A stretch of DNA of 7,768 bases from an uncultured bacterium (lineage in GTDB: Bacteria > Patescibacteriota > Minisyncoccia > Phycocordibacterales > PALSA-1337): assembly GCA_903870235.1 (NCBI GenBank), contig CAIQCA010000154.1:1-7768 (forward strand), given 5' to 3'. A program made the position numbers and the translations under genes. Positions 1 to 5,766 of this stretch are shown here, piece by piece (within the stretch, counting starts at the first letter, position 1; every line of letters begins with the position of its first letter). Below the pieces are notes generated by a model. That model searched no databases. It was given only the letters and a program-made list of their open reading frames with translations, and was not told the DNA's origin.

Positions 1-234
1 CTTCATCCAGACAAAGTCTCTATTGAGACAGTCTCATCGGGTATTGATTTTCTAGGTTGGGTACGTTTTACAGACCATAGAGTTTTGCGAACTGCTACCA
101 AGAACAGAATGTTTAGAAGAATTAAGGAAAGAGAGGGTAAGTTTGAAACAGTACAATCTTATCTAGGAATGATCAGTCATGGAAATGCTAAGAAGTTGAG
201 GAAGAGAGTTGAAGAATTAGCTGTTGGTAACTAG
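1..234 (+). CDS. Reverse transcriptase, C-terminal end (diversity-generating-retroelement-like), 5' truncated by window edge
   Basis: Only the last 77 residues are present; the frame enters at base 1 and ends at TAG 232-234. The segment reads LHPDK, then SGIDFLGWV, then HRVLRT, an RMFRRI basic stretch, and SYLGMISHGNAKKL near the end. The 'LHP.K...GxDFLG' block is the segment that follows the catalytic palm in group II-like and DGR reverse transcriptases. The 'HRVLRT..K.RMFR' and 'SYLG...HGNA.KL' tail is what I associate with DGR enzymes, including those frequent in Patescibacteria. No group II intron maturase or endonuclease (HNH) domain follows, and no intron domain V-like hairpin lies downstream. 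Such an enzyme would copy a template repeat into cDNA that diversifies a target gene. The catalytic YxDD, template repeat, accessory protein and target gene would lie upstream, outside the window. Alternatives are a group II-like or other orphan RT. RT identity is firm; DGR subtype is moderate. Confidence 0.8.
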   Translation, partial: LHPDKVSIETVSSGIDFLGWVRFTDHRVLRTATKNRMFRRIKEREGKFETVQSYLGMISHGNAKKLRKRVEELAVGN

Positions 235-311
235 GCTTCGCAAAAATTTCCATATAGGATAAGGTGTAATGTCTGTATGATGACTAGCGTATAGTTGTTG
301 ATTAATATTTG

Positions 312-743
312 TTATTTGGTTTGGCTAGGTGGCGGTAATCTTTTGATTTCATCCATTGGTGCTGGTAATCTGTCAGCATCAACTTTTACTTTATTTGCCC
401 TGTTGAGGTGAACATTGATATATATCGGCGCAGGTTCCTTAGCGGGTGCATCTATAGGTCGTCGCGGTTTGTAATAGCGCTCGCTATTGTTGTCGAGTAG
501 GTATCTGATAGCCGGTAAATCTCCTTGTTTGACTAGAGAATGTAATTGATTTTCAGCAAAATCACACCAGTTATCTCTTCCACGCTCATGTGCCGTGTCG
601 CACGCTTCAGCAAATTCTTGATCAGTAGCAACCCACTCATATATCGTTGATCGAGAAATACCAGCACGCTTGGCGGCAACGGCAATAATACCGCTCTCAG
701 CAAGCTCTTCTATGAACTTGGCTTTGCGTGCATCCGAAATCAT
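312..743 (-). CDS. Phage terminase small subunit-like helix-turn-helix protein
   Basis: This is a 143-aa protein. Residues 5-40 form a homeodomain/recombinase-type HTH: KFIEELAESGIIAVAAKRAG, then SRSTIYEWVATD. It is followed by an acidic helical region (FAEACDTAHERGRDNW) and the block GDLPAIRYLLDNNSERYYKPR at about 74-94. This arrangement (HTH, then a helix starting 'EA...A...', then 'G....A..fllk...pe.Y') matches the phBC6A51-type small terminase and related phage DNA-binding proteins, which recognise viral DNA for packaging. The proline-rich tail (PPPS) is probably disordered. It starts 4 nt after the methyltransferase stop, so it is probably cotranscribed and translationally coupled; I see no strong ribosome site. 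No large terminase follows, because the next gene is the convergent reverse transcriptase. It may therefore be a remnant, or an HTH protein with another role. Family call moderate, gene call strong. Confidence 0.7.
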   Translation of the reverse strand: MISDARKAKFIEELAESGIIAVAAKRAGISRSTIYEWVATDQEFAEACDTAHERGRDNWCDFAENQLHSLVKQGDLPAIRYLLDNNSERYYKPRRPIDAPAKEPAPIYINVHLNRANKVKVDADRLPAPMDEIKRLPPPSQTK

Positions 744-747
744 GGAT

Positions 748-2067
748 TTAGACTTTTATCGCCTTTTTCCCGGTTAGAAGCTCAATTCTGTGTAATATAA
801 CGTGTGCATATGCTGGGCACTTTTCCATCATAAAGCATTTACGTTTCAGTTTGAGTGCGGCCACGCCAGTGCTACCAGACCCTCCAAATGGTTCTAGGAC
901 GATACCATCACGCTTGGTTAGTACTTTGATGTAGGGAATTAGTATTTCCACTGGTTTCGTTCCGAATATAACTCCTTGACCTGACGACTTGGCATCTGAA
1001 GCTATGTAGTCAATGAAATCAGTAGGACAGTACCTATTGCCTTTACCATATGGTTCCCAATGCGGTTTGCCTGATATAGCGAATAAAGCATTCTCGTATT
1101 CATTCTGGAGTAGATCATCTGATTCCGACGTTGTATCAACTGCAACTTCACCTGATGTACCAACCAAAGCAATATCTGTTTTGTTAAAGAATTTATGGTT
1201 AGCAGAGTATCCTTGCATGCGATTAGGAAGCCTCCAAGTGATTGTATTGCGATATTTCCAATGCTTTTCTAATTCATTCCATATTACCCTCAAATTCTTT
1301 GGGTTCTCGAAGATGATAATCGAGAAATCTTTCTTCTGAACTTTGGCCACATTCGCCATCCATTTTTCTGTAAAATCGTCTGGCAATGTTTCAGTACCAA
1401 TATAGTGACGGTCTCGTTTGTATCCGAAGCCTTCTGTAGCAGAGGACTTCTTTTTACCTTTGAGGTAATCCAAAATGTATGGCGGATCAGTCATACAAAG
1501 ATCTGCCTTGTTACCATTCATGAGCTTCAGCATATCCGCTTCGTTCATGGAATCTCCTACCATTAGCCTGAAACCATCTGTTTCATATACATCTCCAGTT
1601 TGTGCAGTCACTTCCTTTATATCCAGTTTATCCAACTCACTTTTTAAATCGAAGACCTCGGGATTTTCTTCAACAGGGTAAATGGAATCGAGATCTTCAG
1701 AGGTGAAACCGATATCTGAGAGTATGTGTTCGTCAAACTCAGCAAGCAATTCTAGATCAAATTCTCCTTGATTCTTACCGAGACGAACTGACAACTCCTT
1801 TTCTTTCTCAATATCTGGAATATCTATGAACACTGTGGGTAGAGTTGTGTATCCCATGTCACGCGCAATATCGATACGGAACCTGCCACCGATCACGATG
1901 TTCTCGCGTCCAGATGCTTTGTTACAAATAATCGGGTCGACTACACCGAAGCGAGTAAAAGATTTGCGAAGCTGTGAAGCTTGCTCATCTGTATGAGTAC
2001 GGAATGCGTACTCGGGAATGCGAAGTTCACTGATTGGAACTTCGACGATACTAAGAATGTTTTTCAT
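748..2067 (-). CDS. ParB-like N-terminal domain fused to beta-class DNA (adenine-N6 or cytosine-N4) methyltransferase
   Basis: The protein has 439 aa from the ATG at 2067. Residues 10-110 form a ParB/Srx-like domain (ISELRIPEYAFRTH, then SFTRFGVVDPIICN and the GGRFRIDIARDMGY block). Motif IV TDPPY lies at about 193-197 and the SAM-binding motif I EPFGGSGSTG at about 392-401, preceded by GTKPVE. This IV-before-I order is the beta class; DPPY favours adenine N6 methylation. ParB-methyltransferase fusions are common in phages and integrative elements, where they modify DNA without a partner endonuclease. None is adjacent here either. An upstream in-frame start at 2115 (TTG followed by three ATG codons) would add 16 unconserved residues. 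I prefer 2067 because the next residues lead straight into the ParB domain and a palindrome sits just upstream. It is probably cotranscribed with the small-terminase-like gene. Confidence 0.9.
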   Translation of the reverse strand: MKNILSIVEVPISELRIPEYAFRTHTDEQASQLRKSFTRFGVVDPIICNKASGRENIVIGGRFRIDIARDMGYTTLPTVFIDIPDIEKEKELSVRLGKNQGEFDLELLAEFDEHILSDIGFTSEDLDSIYPVEENPEVFDLKSELDKLDIKEVTAQTGDVYETDGFRLMVGDSMNEADMLKLMNGNKADLCMTDPPYILDYLKGKKKSSATEGFGYKRDRHYIGTETLPDDFTEKWMANVAKVQKKDFSIIIFENPKNLRVIWNELEKHWKYRNTITWRLPNRMQGYSANHKFFNKTDIALVGTSGEVAVDTTSESDDLLQNEYENALFAISGKPHWEPYGKGNRYCPTDFIDYIASDAKSSGQGVIFGTKPVEILIPYIKVLTKRDGIVLEPFGGSGSTGVAALKLKRKCFMMEKCPAYAHVILHRIELLTGKKAIKV

Positions 2068-2071
2068 ATTA

Positions 2072-2089
2072 GTATTATTTTTATAATAC
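2072..2089. promoter_or_regulatory. Perfect palindrome just upstream of the methyltransferase ATG
   Basis: GTATTAT and ATAATAC arms (7 bp each) flank a TTTT centre and end 4 nt before the preferred ATG. On the minus strand the arms contain TATTAT and TATAAA, which could serve as -10 sequences. It could be an operator, an autoregulatory site, or both over a promoter. I find no convincing -35 box. Confidence 0.4.
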
Positions 2090-2130
2090 AGAGGACGAGT
2101 CTGCATCATCATCAAAACACGATTGCCGTG

Positions 2131-2153
2131 AGCGTCACCATACCATTGGCGCT
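2131..2153. repeat. Imperfect inverted repeat upstream of methyltransferase gene
   Basis: Arms AGCGTCA (2131-2137) and TGGCGCT (2147-2153) match at 6 of 7 positions around a 9-nt centre. It lies between the terminator of the winged-helix gene and the methyltransferase start, so an operator role is possible. The pairing is short and could be chance. Confidence 0.25.
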
Positions 2154-2162
2154 GAGTTTAAT

Positions 2163-2198
2163 TACGAAAATAGCCCTAATTTACAGGCTATTTTTACT
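2163..2198 (-). terminator. Probable intrinsic terminator after the winged-helix gene
   Basis: AAAATAGCC (2167-2175) pairs with GGCTATTTT (2186-2194) around a 10-nt loop. It lies about 30 nt past the stop of the 2226-2840 gene. The A/T ends let it act in either direction. It suggests that the methyltransferase and terminase-like genes form a separate transcription unit. Confidence 0.6.
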
Positions 2199-2225
2199 AT
2201 TTATGCACTCAGTGCTAAGGGTAGG

Positions 2226-2840
2226 CTAGAGTTTGTCTTTGTGTACGACAAATTGTGGGTCAATTCGATATCCTAAACCATCACGACCTTCAATGAAGTT
2301 GATTCCTCTTGGAAGACCTAGATTGAATTTTGCTTTTTTGTTTATGGCCCCAGCTAATTTCTGTATAGCGTTGTTGGTAGGACACTTGAGTAGTTTTGCT
2401 AGTATCGATGTTGGCTTAAATTTTTCAGGATCAAGATCAATTAACTCGGTGATTAGGCTAAATCTCTTACCTTTTCCGAATTTATAGACAAATTGGCGAT
2501 CAGCTATTTTACGTCGCAGAGTTTTATCAGTTTTGTTGTAGAAGACATCGTACTGAGGGGTTTGTGCTGTTGGTCGAGAGTACTTTTTAAGCAGAGCACC
2601 CAGCTCCTGAGTTGTCACTGGATGTGATGTGAGCACGGCCGGAGTTATCTTAATGTCGCCGAATGGATGTTTCCTTGTTTCCTCTATTTCCTTCACGACT
2701 TTTATGGTTGGTCCAATGGCTCGCTGTATTTGATCTTCCATATCACGCTTGGTGGACTCGAAATGCTTTAGTTGCTCCTCGGCATCTTTAACTGCCAGTT
2801 CAGTGAACTTCAACACGGCCTTATTTTTTCTTTGTCTCAT
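2226..2840 (-). CDS. Unrecognised protein with N-terminal coiled coil and C-terminal OmpR/PhoB-like winged helix
   Basis: The protein has 204 aa if it starts at ATG 2840 (MRQRKNKAV). The same frame extends to an ATG at 2876 (216 aa), adding 12 aromatic-rich residues that look unlike the rest. Residues 10-60 are charged, heptad-like helix (ELAVKDAEEQLKHFESTKRD), probably a coiled coil. Residues about 125-194 end in a block (LLKCPTNNAIQKLAGAINKK, then GINFIEGRDGLGYRIDP) that resembles the recognition helix plus wing of OmpR-type winged helices, whose wing typically ends in 'GxGYRL'. No receiver domain or enzymatic motif is visible. A TATTAT sequence 6 nt before ATG 2840 would suit a leaderless start, but no -35 box is clear. 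A DNA-binding or regulatory role for the neighbouring phage-like genes is inference. Gene call good, function unknown. Confidence 0.75.
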   Translation of the reverse strand: MRQRKNKAVLKFTELAVKDAEEQLKHFESTKRDMEDQIQRAIGPTIKVVKEIEETRKHPFGDIKITPAVLTSHPVTTQELGALLKKYSRPTAQTPQYDVFYNKTDKTLRRKIADRQFVYKFGKGKRFSLITELIDLDPEKFKPTSILAKLLKCPTNNAIQKLAGAINKKAKFNLGLPRGINFIEGRDGLGYRIDPQFVVHKDKL

Positions 2841-3006
2841 ATATTCATAATAGCTAAACCAGGTCGAATATACCACTAAGTGTTGATAATAGGTGGGGGG
2901 TCGTAGGATTTGTCCGATTTTGTTAATTTATATGGGTCAAACGACGCCCGCTTTAGGAAAACAGATCCCTATGTCGATGGGTCAGGATACTACTTGTGTG
3001 TTCGCC
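2841..3006. other. First part of the 320-bp gene-free stretch 2841-3160
   Basis: No conserved coding gene is evident between the winged-helix gene and the radical SAM gene. There is no tRNA-like T-loop, and no rRNA or CRISPR repeat. It holds a G-rich run (2893-2900), a short plus-strand ORF (2932-3012) and a repeated ATGGGTCA octamer (2932-2939, 2977-2984). The remainder of the stretch (3007-3160) holds a long inverted repeat and a terminator, listed separately. Confidence 0.6.
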
Positions 3007-3012
3007 AAATAA
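2932..3012 (+). CDS. Possible 26-aa micro-ORF (doubtful)
   Basis: A 27-codon ATG-to-TAA frame encodes a peptide beginning MGQTTPALGK, with a second MGQDTT at residues 16-21 and ending CVFAK. The partly repeated MGQ/TT motif and the single Cys near the C-terminus are what make it notable beside a radical SAM gene. There is no close ribosome-binding site (a G-rich run lies more than 30 nt upstream) and no good promoter. It is on the strand opposite the radical SAM gene. It may be chance. Confidence 0.2.
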   Translation: MGQTTPALGKQIPMSMGQDTTCVFAK

Positions 3013-3135
3013 CCCTTACACTGTCTAGCATCACTCAGTCCGAGACACGGATGGGGCACAATTAAGGTCGATGCTGATGCATTAATAAACAAAAACCCCG
3101 TCGCGTATCCAACGCGACGGGGGTAAGGGTTATTT
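3007..3135. repeat. 13-bp perfect inverted repeat enclosing a terminator (possible structured RNA or element end)
   Basis: AAATAACCCTTAC (3007-3019) is the exact reverse complement of GTAAGGGTTATTT (3123-3135). The right arm starts at the base after the terminator stem, so the two helices could stack. Inside, AGCATC (3027-3032) can also pair with GATGCT (3070-3075), giving a possible multi-branched fold in RNA of either strand. It could be a 3'-end RNA structure of the radical SAM transcript, a small RNA, or the terminal repeats of a tiny non-autonomous element. Function is unknown. Confidence 0.45.
3091..3124 (-). terminator. Strong intrinsic terminator of the radical SAM gene
   Basis: CCCCGTCGCGT (3096-3106) pairs perfectly over 11 bp with ACGCGACGGGG (3112-3122) around a 5-nt loop. 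On the minus strand the stem is followed by TTTTTGTTT. It lies about 37 nt past the radical SAM stop. Confidence 0.9.
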
Positions 3136-3160
3136 AAGTTGAACGGTTATAGAGTCTCCA

Positions 3161-4414
3161 CTACATCACCAGACTCTTTTCGACCTGATCAAGAACTTGA
3201 CTGTAGAAGCGGATGGGTAATGATAGCCCATCTTTCACACAGCGATTGTTGAACAGGTTGACTCGATAGTTTGCGCTATTTTGCCAAATCTCCAGAAGGG
3301 ATTTTTGACGAACGTCCTCGTGGACGACGAAGTCTGGTGTGTCATTGCCTGGACACCGCAGCACAGTGCCATCGTAGTGAATGTACAATCCGTGAGTTAA
3401 CTGGTTGCACGGAGCCATCGCGATATACGGATGAACACCGTCGTGTCGCAACTGTTCGATCGTCATGATCCCACGCTTGATAGTCCAGATATATGTCTGA
3501 ACCGCAACATCAATGTAGTCATTTTCGAATTTCACATCGTGGGCGGACTTGACCAGGTTGTGACCCTTGCCACTGACCATGGTCGGCGGAATATACACTG
3601 GAATATTCCGCTCAGCCCCCCACCGGAAGATCTCGAAGGCTGTTGCGACGTTTTGGGCTGTTACCGGAGCACAGACTATTGCTAGCCTCTGCTTCATGAG
3701 ATCGGCATTCATACTAGCCTCACAGAGTCGCTCGATCGCGATGTTCCGCGCCACGTGATAATCGAAGTCCTCCGCATATTCCTTTCGGTTTTGCGGAATG
3801 AATCGGTTATTTTCGAATCTTGGATCGAACGATCGTGCACCGACAAAGAATGTCGTGTTCGGATAAGCCGTGAGTCGCCGTACCAACTCCGCCGAACTCA
3901 TTCCGTGATAGTTCATTGCTAGGCCGTCGTGACCCATGATTGCTCCTTTGGTAAAGATACCAATCACGATATTACGTTTTGCGAATTCATCCAGAATCCT
4001 GAACAAATCCGGATTGGCGAGCAATTCACCGGGGCCAAGGAACTTGACTGATTCCAGTCCTAGCTCCACTGCCTGGTCGACGATATGTATGACTTCGTCG
4101 AGTGTCATGACAGGATTCCGCAACGCTGCATTGTTGAAGCAGCCGGGACACCGGTGAGGGCAGGGGTAGTGTTCGGTGAACAAGCCCTTGGACTCTTCGG
4201 TTGTCCGTCCCGAGTTCACTGCTGTAGCGAAGTCGGAACGTGGAATGTTGATGTCCAAAGTCAGAAGTTTTTTGACTTGCTGACCATGAACAGTCACAGT
4301 TTCGCCGATTCGGTTTTCGGGGAAGCTCCATTTGTGGATCATCAGCCGAAAACCTGTTGGAATCTGACCGACCTGGGGCAGTACTACTGGAATGTTAGGA
4401 AACTGATTACTCAT
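3161..4414 (-). CDS. Radical SAM protein with twitch-type (short SPASM) auxiliary-cluster domain
   Basis: The protein has 417 aa. The canonical CX3CX2C motif (CPHRCPGC, Cys85/89/92) binds the [4Fe-4S] cluster that cleaves S-adenosylmethionine. LGPGELLANPDL at 126-137 takes the place of the family's GGEPLL SAM-binding motif. Near the C-terminus Cys336-X12-Gly349-X4-Cys354 fits the CX9-15GX4C signature of SPASM/twitch domains, and Cys392 could be a further ligand; the extra Cys row of full SPASM is absent. Such enzymes often modify peptides or proteins, but the substrate here is unknown. The start is supported by AGGAAGG 5 nt before the ATG and by an upstream consensus-like promoter. Stretches of this gene look clearly richer in GC (about 60-65 percent in some 60-base lines) than the flanking genes, which may point to transfer. 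It is divergent from the TrmB-like gene. Class certain, reaction unknown. Confidence 0.92.
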   Translation of the reverse strand: MSNQFPNIPVVLPQVGQIPTGFRLMIHKWSFPENRIGETVTVHGQQVKKLLTLDINIPRSDFATAVNSGRTTEESKGLFTEHYPCPHRCPGCFNNAALRNPVMTLDEVIHIVDQAVELGLESVKFLGPGELLANPDLFRILDEFAKRNIVIGIFTKGAIMGHDGLAMNYHGMSSAELVRRLTAYPNTTFFVGARSFDPRFENNRFIPQNRKEYAEDFDYHVARNIAIERLCEASMNADLMKQRLAIVCAPVTAQNVATAFEIFRWGAERNIPVYIPPTMVSGKGHNLVKSAHDVKFENDYIDVAVQTYIWTIKRGIMTIEQLRHDGVHPYIAMAPCNQLTHGLYIHYDGTVLRCPGNDTPDFVVHEDVRQKSLLEIWQNSANYRVNLFNNRCVKDGLSLPIRFYSQVLDQVEKSLVM

Positions 4415-4419
4415 GGTTA

Positions 4420-4426
4420 CCTTCCT
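4420..4426 (-). promoter_or_regulatory. Ribosome-binding site of the radical SAM gene
   Basis: AGGAAGG on the minus strand, within AAAGGAAGG, lies 5 nt from ATG 4414. It fixes the start. It contrasts with several neighbours that have no such site. Confidence 0.85.
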
Positions 4427-4495
4427 TTCGTTGGTTGTTTATTTTCAATGACCGACTAACTTCGTAATTTCTCTATGACTTGACTATCTGGCAAT

Positions 4496-4524
4496 AGTGT
4501 AGCATAAATATAGTCCTCTGTCAA
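4496..4524 (-). promoter_or_regulatory. Promoter of the radical SAM gene
   Basis: Reading on the minus strand: TTGACA (4524-4519), a 17-nt spacer, then TACACT (4501-4496) preceded by TGC as an extended -10. This implies a leader of roughly 75 nt before the ATG. Confidence 0.75.
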
Positions 4525-4605
4525 TTAAAATCGTCAAGAAAACACACAGTAAAGCTATAAAAGACGGGCTATATAGGCACATGGGCATATAATCGTGGAA
4601 GAATA

Positions 4606-4633
4606 TTGACACAGAACTATTTTGGGGTATACT
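4606..4633 (+). promoter_or_regulatory. Promoter of the TrmB-like gene, leaderless
   Basis: TTGACA (4606-4611), a 16-nt spacer and TATACT (4628-4633) are close to consensus. The ATG begins 7 nt after the -10 box, about where transcription should start. The mRNA should therefore have essentially no 5' leader, which fits the missing ribosome-binding site. Confidence 0.8.
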
Positions 4634-4639
4634 TAAGCT

Positions 4640-5431
4640 ATGGAAAACAAAAACATTCAACTCAAAACAACACTTCGATCATTTGGTTTTAGTGACAAGG
4701 AATCAGATGTATATTTTGCTTTATTGGAGTTGGGAGCAGGTACAGTCACGGAAATTTCCAGAAAAGCAGGTATAAACAGGACGACGGGCTACGATATTTT
4801 GGCCTCATTGGGCAATAAGGGGCTAGTTAACATTTCCGGCAAAGAACCGAAACAGGAATATGTTATAGAGTCTCCGGATGCTCTTACAAGATATTTAGAG
4901 AGGCAAGCGCTTGAAGTGGCTGACAATATTAAGAAATCAAAAGACATAATTCCGGAACTAAAATCCATGCAGGCGCTGGAAAATCGTCCAAAGATCAAAT
5001 TCTACGAAGGTGTGGAGGGTTTGCAAAACGTTTATGAGGATACTTTGACATCATCGGAGATGATTTTGGCTTATGCTTGTATAGATGATATGCATAAGGC
5101 CCTGCCTAACTATTTTCCAGAATATTATAAAAGGCGCGCACAAAATGGTATCGCTATTCGCGGTATAGTACCCAAAACAAAACTTGGTCTAGAGAGATCG
5201 GGACATGATAAAGAAGAGAAGCGTGAGATCGCATTTGTTCCAGCCGACAAATACTATTTTTCTCCGGAGATTAACGTTTATGATAACAAGGTTATGATTG
5301 CTTCTTGGCGTGAGAAGCTCGGCATCATAATCGAGAGTGCCGAAATTGCCGACGCTATGAAAAAGATATACAACTTAGCCTGGGCAGAAGCAAGGAGATT
5401 GGATAGTTCGATGAAGAATATAGTTTCTTAA
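4640..5431 (+). CDS. TrmB-like transcriptional regulator
   Basis: The protein has 263 aa. Residues 8-75 form the TrmB winged HTH (LRSFGFSDKESDVYFALLEL, then GTVTEISRKAGINRTTGYDI and a wing ending at about 75). Residues 84-112 are a helical, probably dimerising linker. Residues 118-255 are the C-terminal effector-like domain of bacterial TrmB relatives, beginning KIKFYEGVEGLQNVYEDTL. TrmB proteins were first described as sugar-responsive regulators in archaea; shorter relatives such as this are common in Patescibacteria, mostly with unknown ligands. It is transcribed divergently from the radical SAM gene across about 225 bp, so it may control that gene and itself; this is inferred only from position. 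The ATG is set by the leaderless promoter directly upstream. Family call strong, ligand and targets unknown. Confidence 0.9.
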   Translation: MENKNIQLKTTLRSFGFSDKESDVYFALLELGAGTVTEISRKAGINRTTGYDILASLGNKGLVNISGKEPKQEYVIESPDALTRYLERQALEVADNIKKSKDIIPELKSMQALENRPKIKFYEGVEGLQNVYEDTLTSSEMILAYACIDDMHKALPNYFPEYYKRRAQNGIAIRGIVPKTKLGLERSGHDKEEKREIAFVPADKYYFSPEINVYDNKVMIASWREKLGIIIESAEIADAMKKIYNLAWAEARRLDSSMKNIVS

Positions 5432-5469
5432 CAAAAAAATGCTACCCTCCCCAAAAGGAGTAGTAGCAA
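5431..5469 (-). terminator. Intrinsic terminator of the 87-aa protein gene
   Basis: TGCTAC (5440-5445) pairs with GTAGCA (5463-5468), and an inner CTCC (5447-5450) with GGAG (5457-5460). On the minus strand the stem is followed by seven T. It starts right at the TrmB stop and could also end that transcript, though the plus-side T tract is weak. Confidence 0.8.
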
Positions 5470-5471
5470 CT

Positions 5472-5735
5472 TTATCCTGACGCGGTACGTCCAACACGGA
5501 TCTGTGTCTCAAGAGCCGTGGCAGATGCTTTTCGCATGATCTCCTTTACTTCGGAGAAGCGAACCAAGAGCGGTCTGAATTCTGGGCCGCTTATGAAACG
5601 TCCCAGCTGTCGTACGAATTCTGCTGAGTTTAGATTCGGCAGATGTTCCTTTTCGTTAATTTTGGCGGCGATCATGGCCAACATGACGGCATTTTCGCGC
5701 TTCAATTTTTCGATTTCAGTTTGTCCTGAATTCAT
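5472..5735 (-). CDS. Hypothetical 87-aa protein with N-terminal coiled coil
   Basis: I do not recognise this protein. From ATG 5735 it reads MNSGQTEIEKLKRENAVMLA, where residues 6-28 look like a short coiled coil. An amphipathic region follows, with LNSAEFVRQLGRFISGPEFR and VRFSEVKEIMRKASATALET, and a basic tail near RVGRTASG. No signal peptide, membrane segment or Cys pattern is seen. The frame is open to 5795, but AAAGGAG 6 nt before 5735 and the promoter position (start of transcription expected near 5760) fix the shorter form. It is a complete single-gene unit with its own promoter, ribosome site and terminator, which supports it being real and expressed. Its control signals resemble those of the radical SAM gene. 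A small DNA-binding, adaptor or substrate protein are all possible. Confidence 0.75.
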   Translation of the reverse strand: MNSGQTEIEKLKRENAVMLAMIAAKINEKEHLPNLNSAEFVRQLGRFISGPEFRPLLVRFSEVKEIMRKASATALETQIRVGRTASG

Positions 5736-5741
5736 TGGGTA

Positions 5742-5748
5742 CTCCTTT
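5742..5748 (-). promoter_or_regulatory. Ribosome-binding site of the 87-aa protein gene
   Basis: AAAGGAG on the minus strand, 6 nt before ATG 5735. It decides the start against the longer open frame to 5795. Confidence 0.85.
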
Positions 5749-5766
5749 CTGTTGAACTCTATGTTC

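Noticed and set aside
235..311. Group II intron 3' end after the reverse transcriptase
   Set aside because: No domain V-like hairpin with the conserved AGC/GTT pairing and no bulged-A domain VI is seen in the 77 bases after the stop.
748..2115. Longer methyltransferase start at 2115 with four consecutive Met codons
   Set aside because: The first codon is TTG and the next three are ATG from a CAT repeat; the 16 extra residues look unconserved, and the palindrome and ParB domain fit the start at 2067.
3007..3135. Integron attC site
   Set aside because: The arms do not fit the RYYYAAC/GTTRRRY core sites (AAATAAC, GTTATTT), and no integrase or cassette array is present.
2877..3160. tRNA or other known RNA gene in the gene-free stretch
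   Set aside because: No T-loop consensus, acceptor stem or CCA end, and no rRNA-like or CRISPR repeat pattern could be found by eye.
4026..4459. Overlapping long frames in and opposite the radical SAM gene
   Set aside because: They are shadows of a GC-richer gene: no domain motifs, odd composition, and no initiation signals, while the radical SAM frame has full catalytic motifs.
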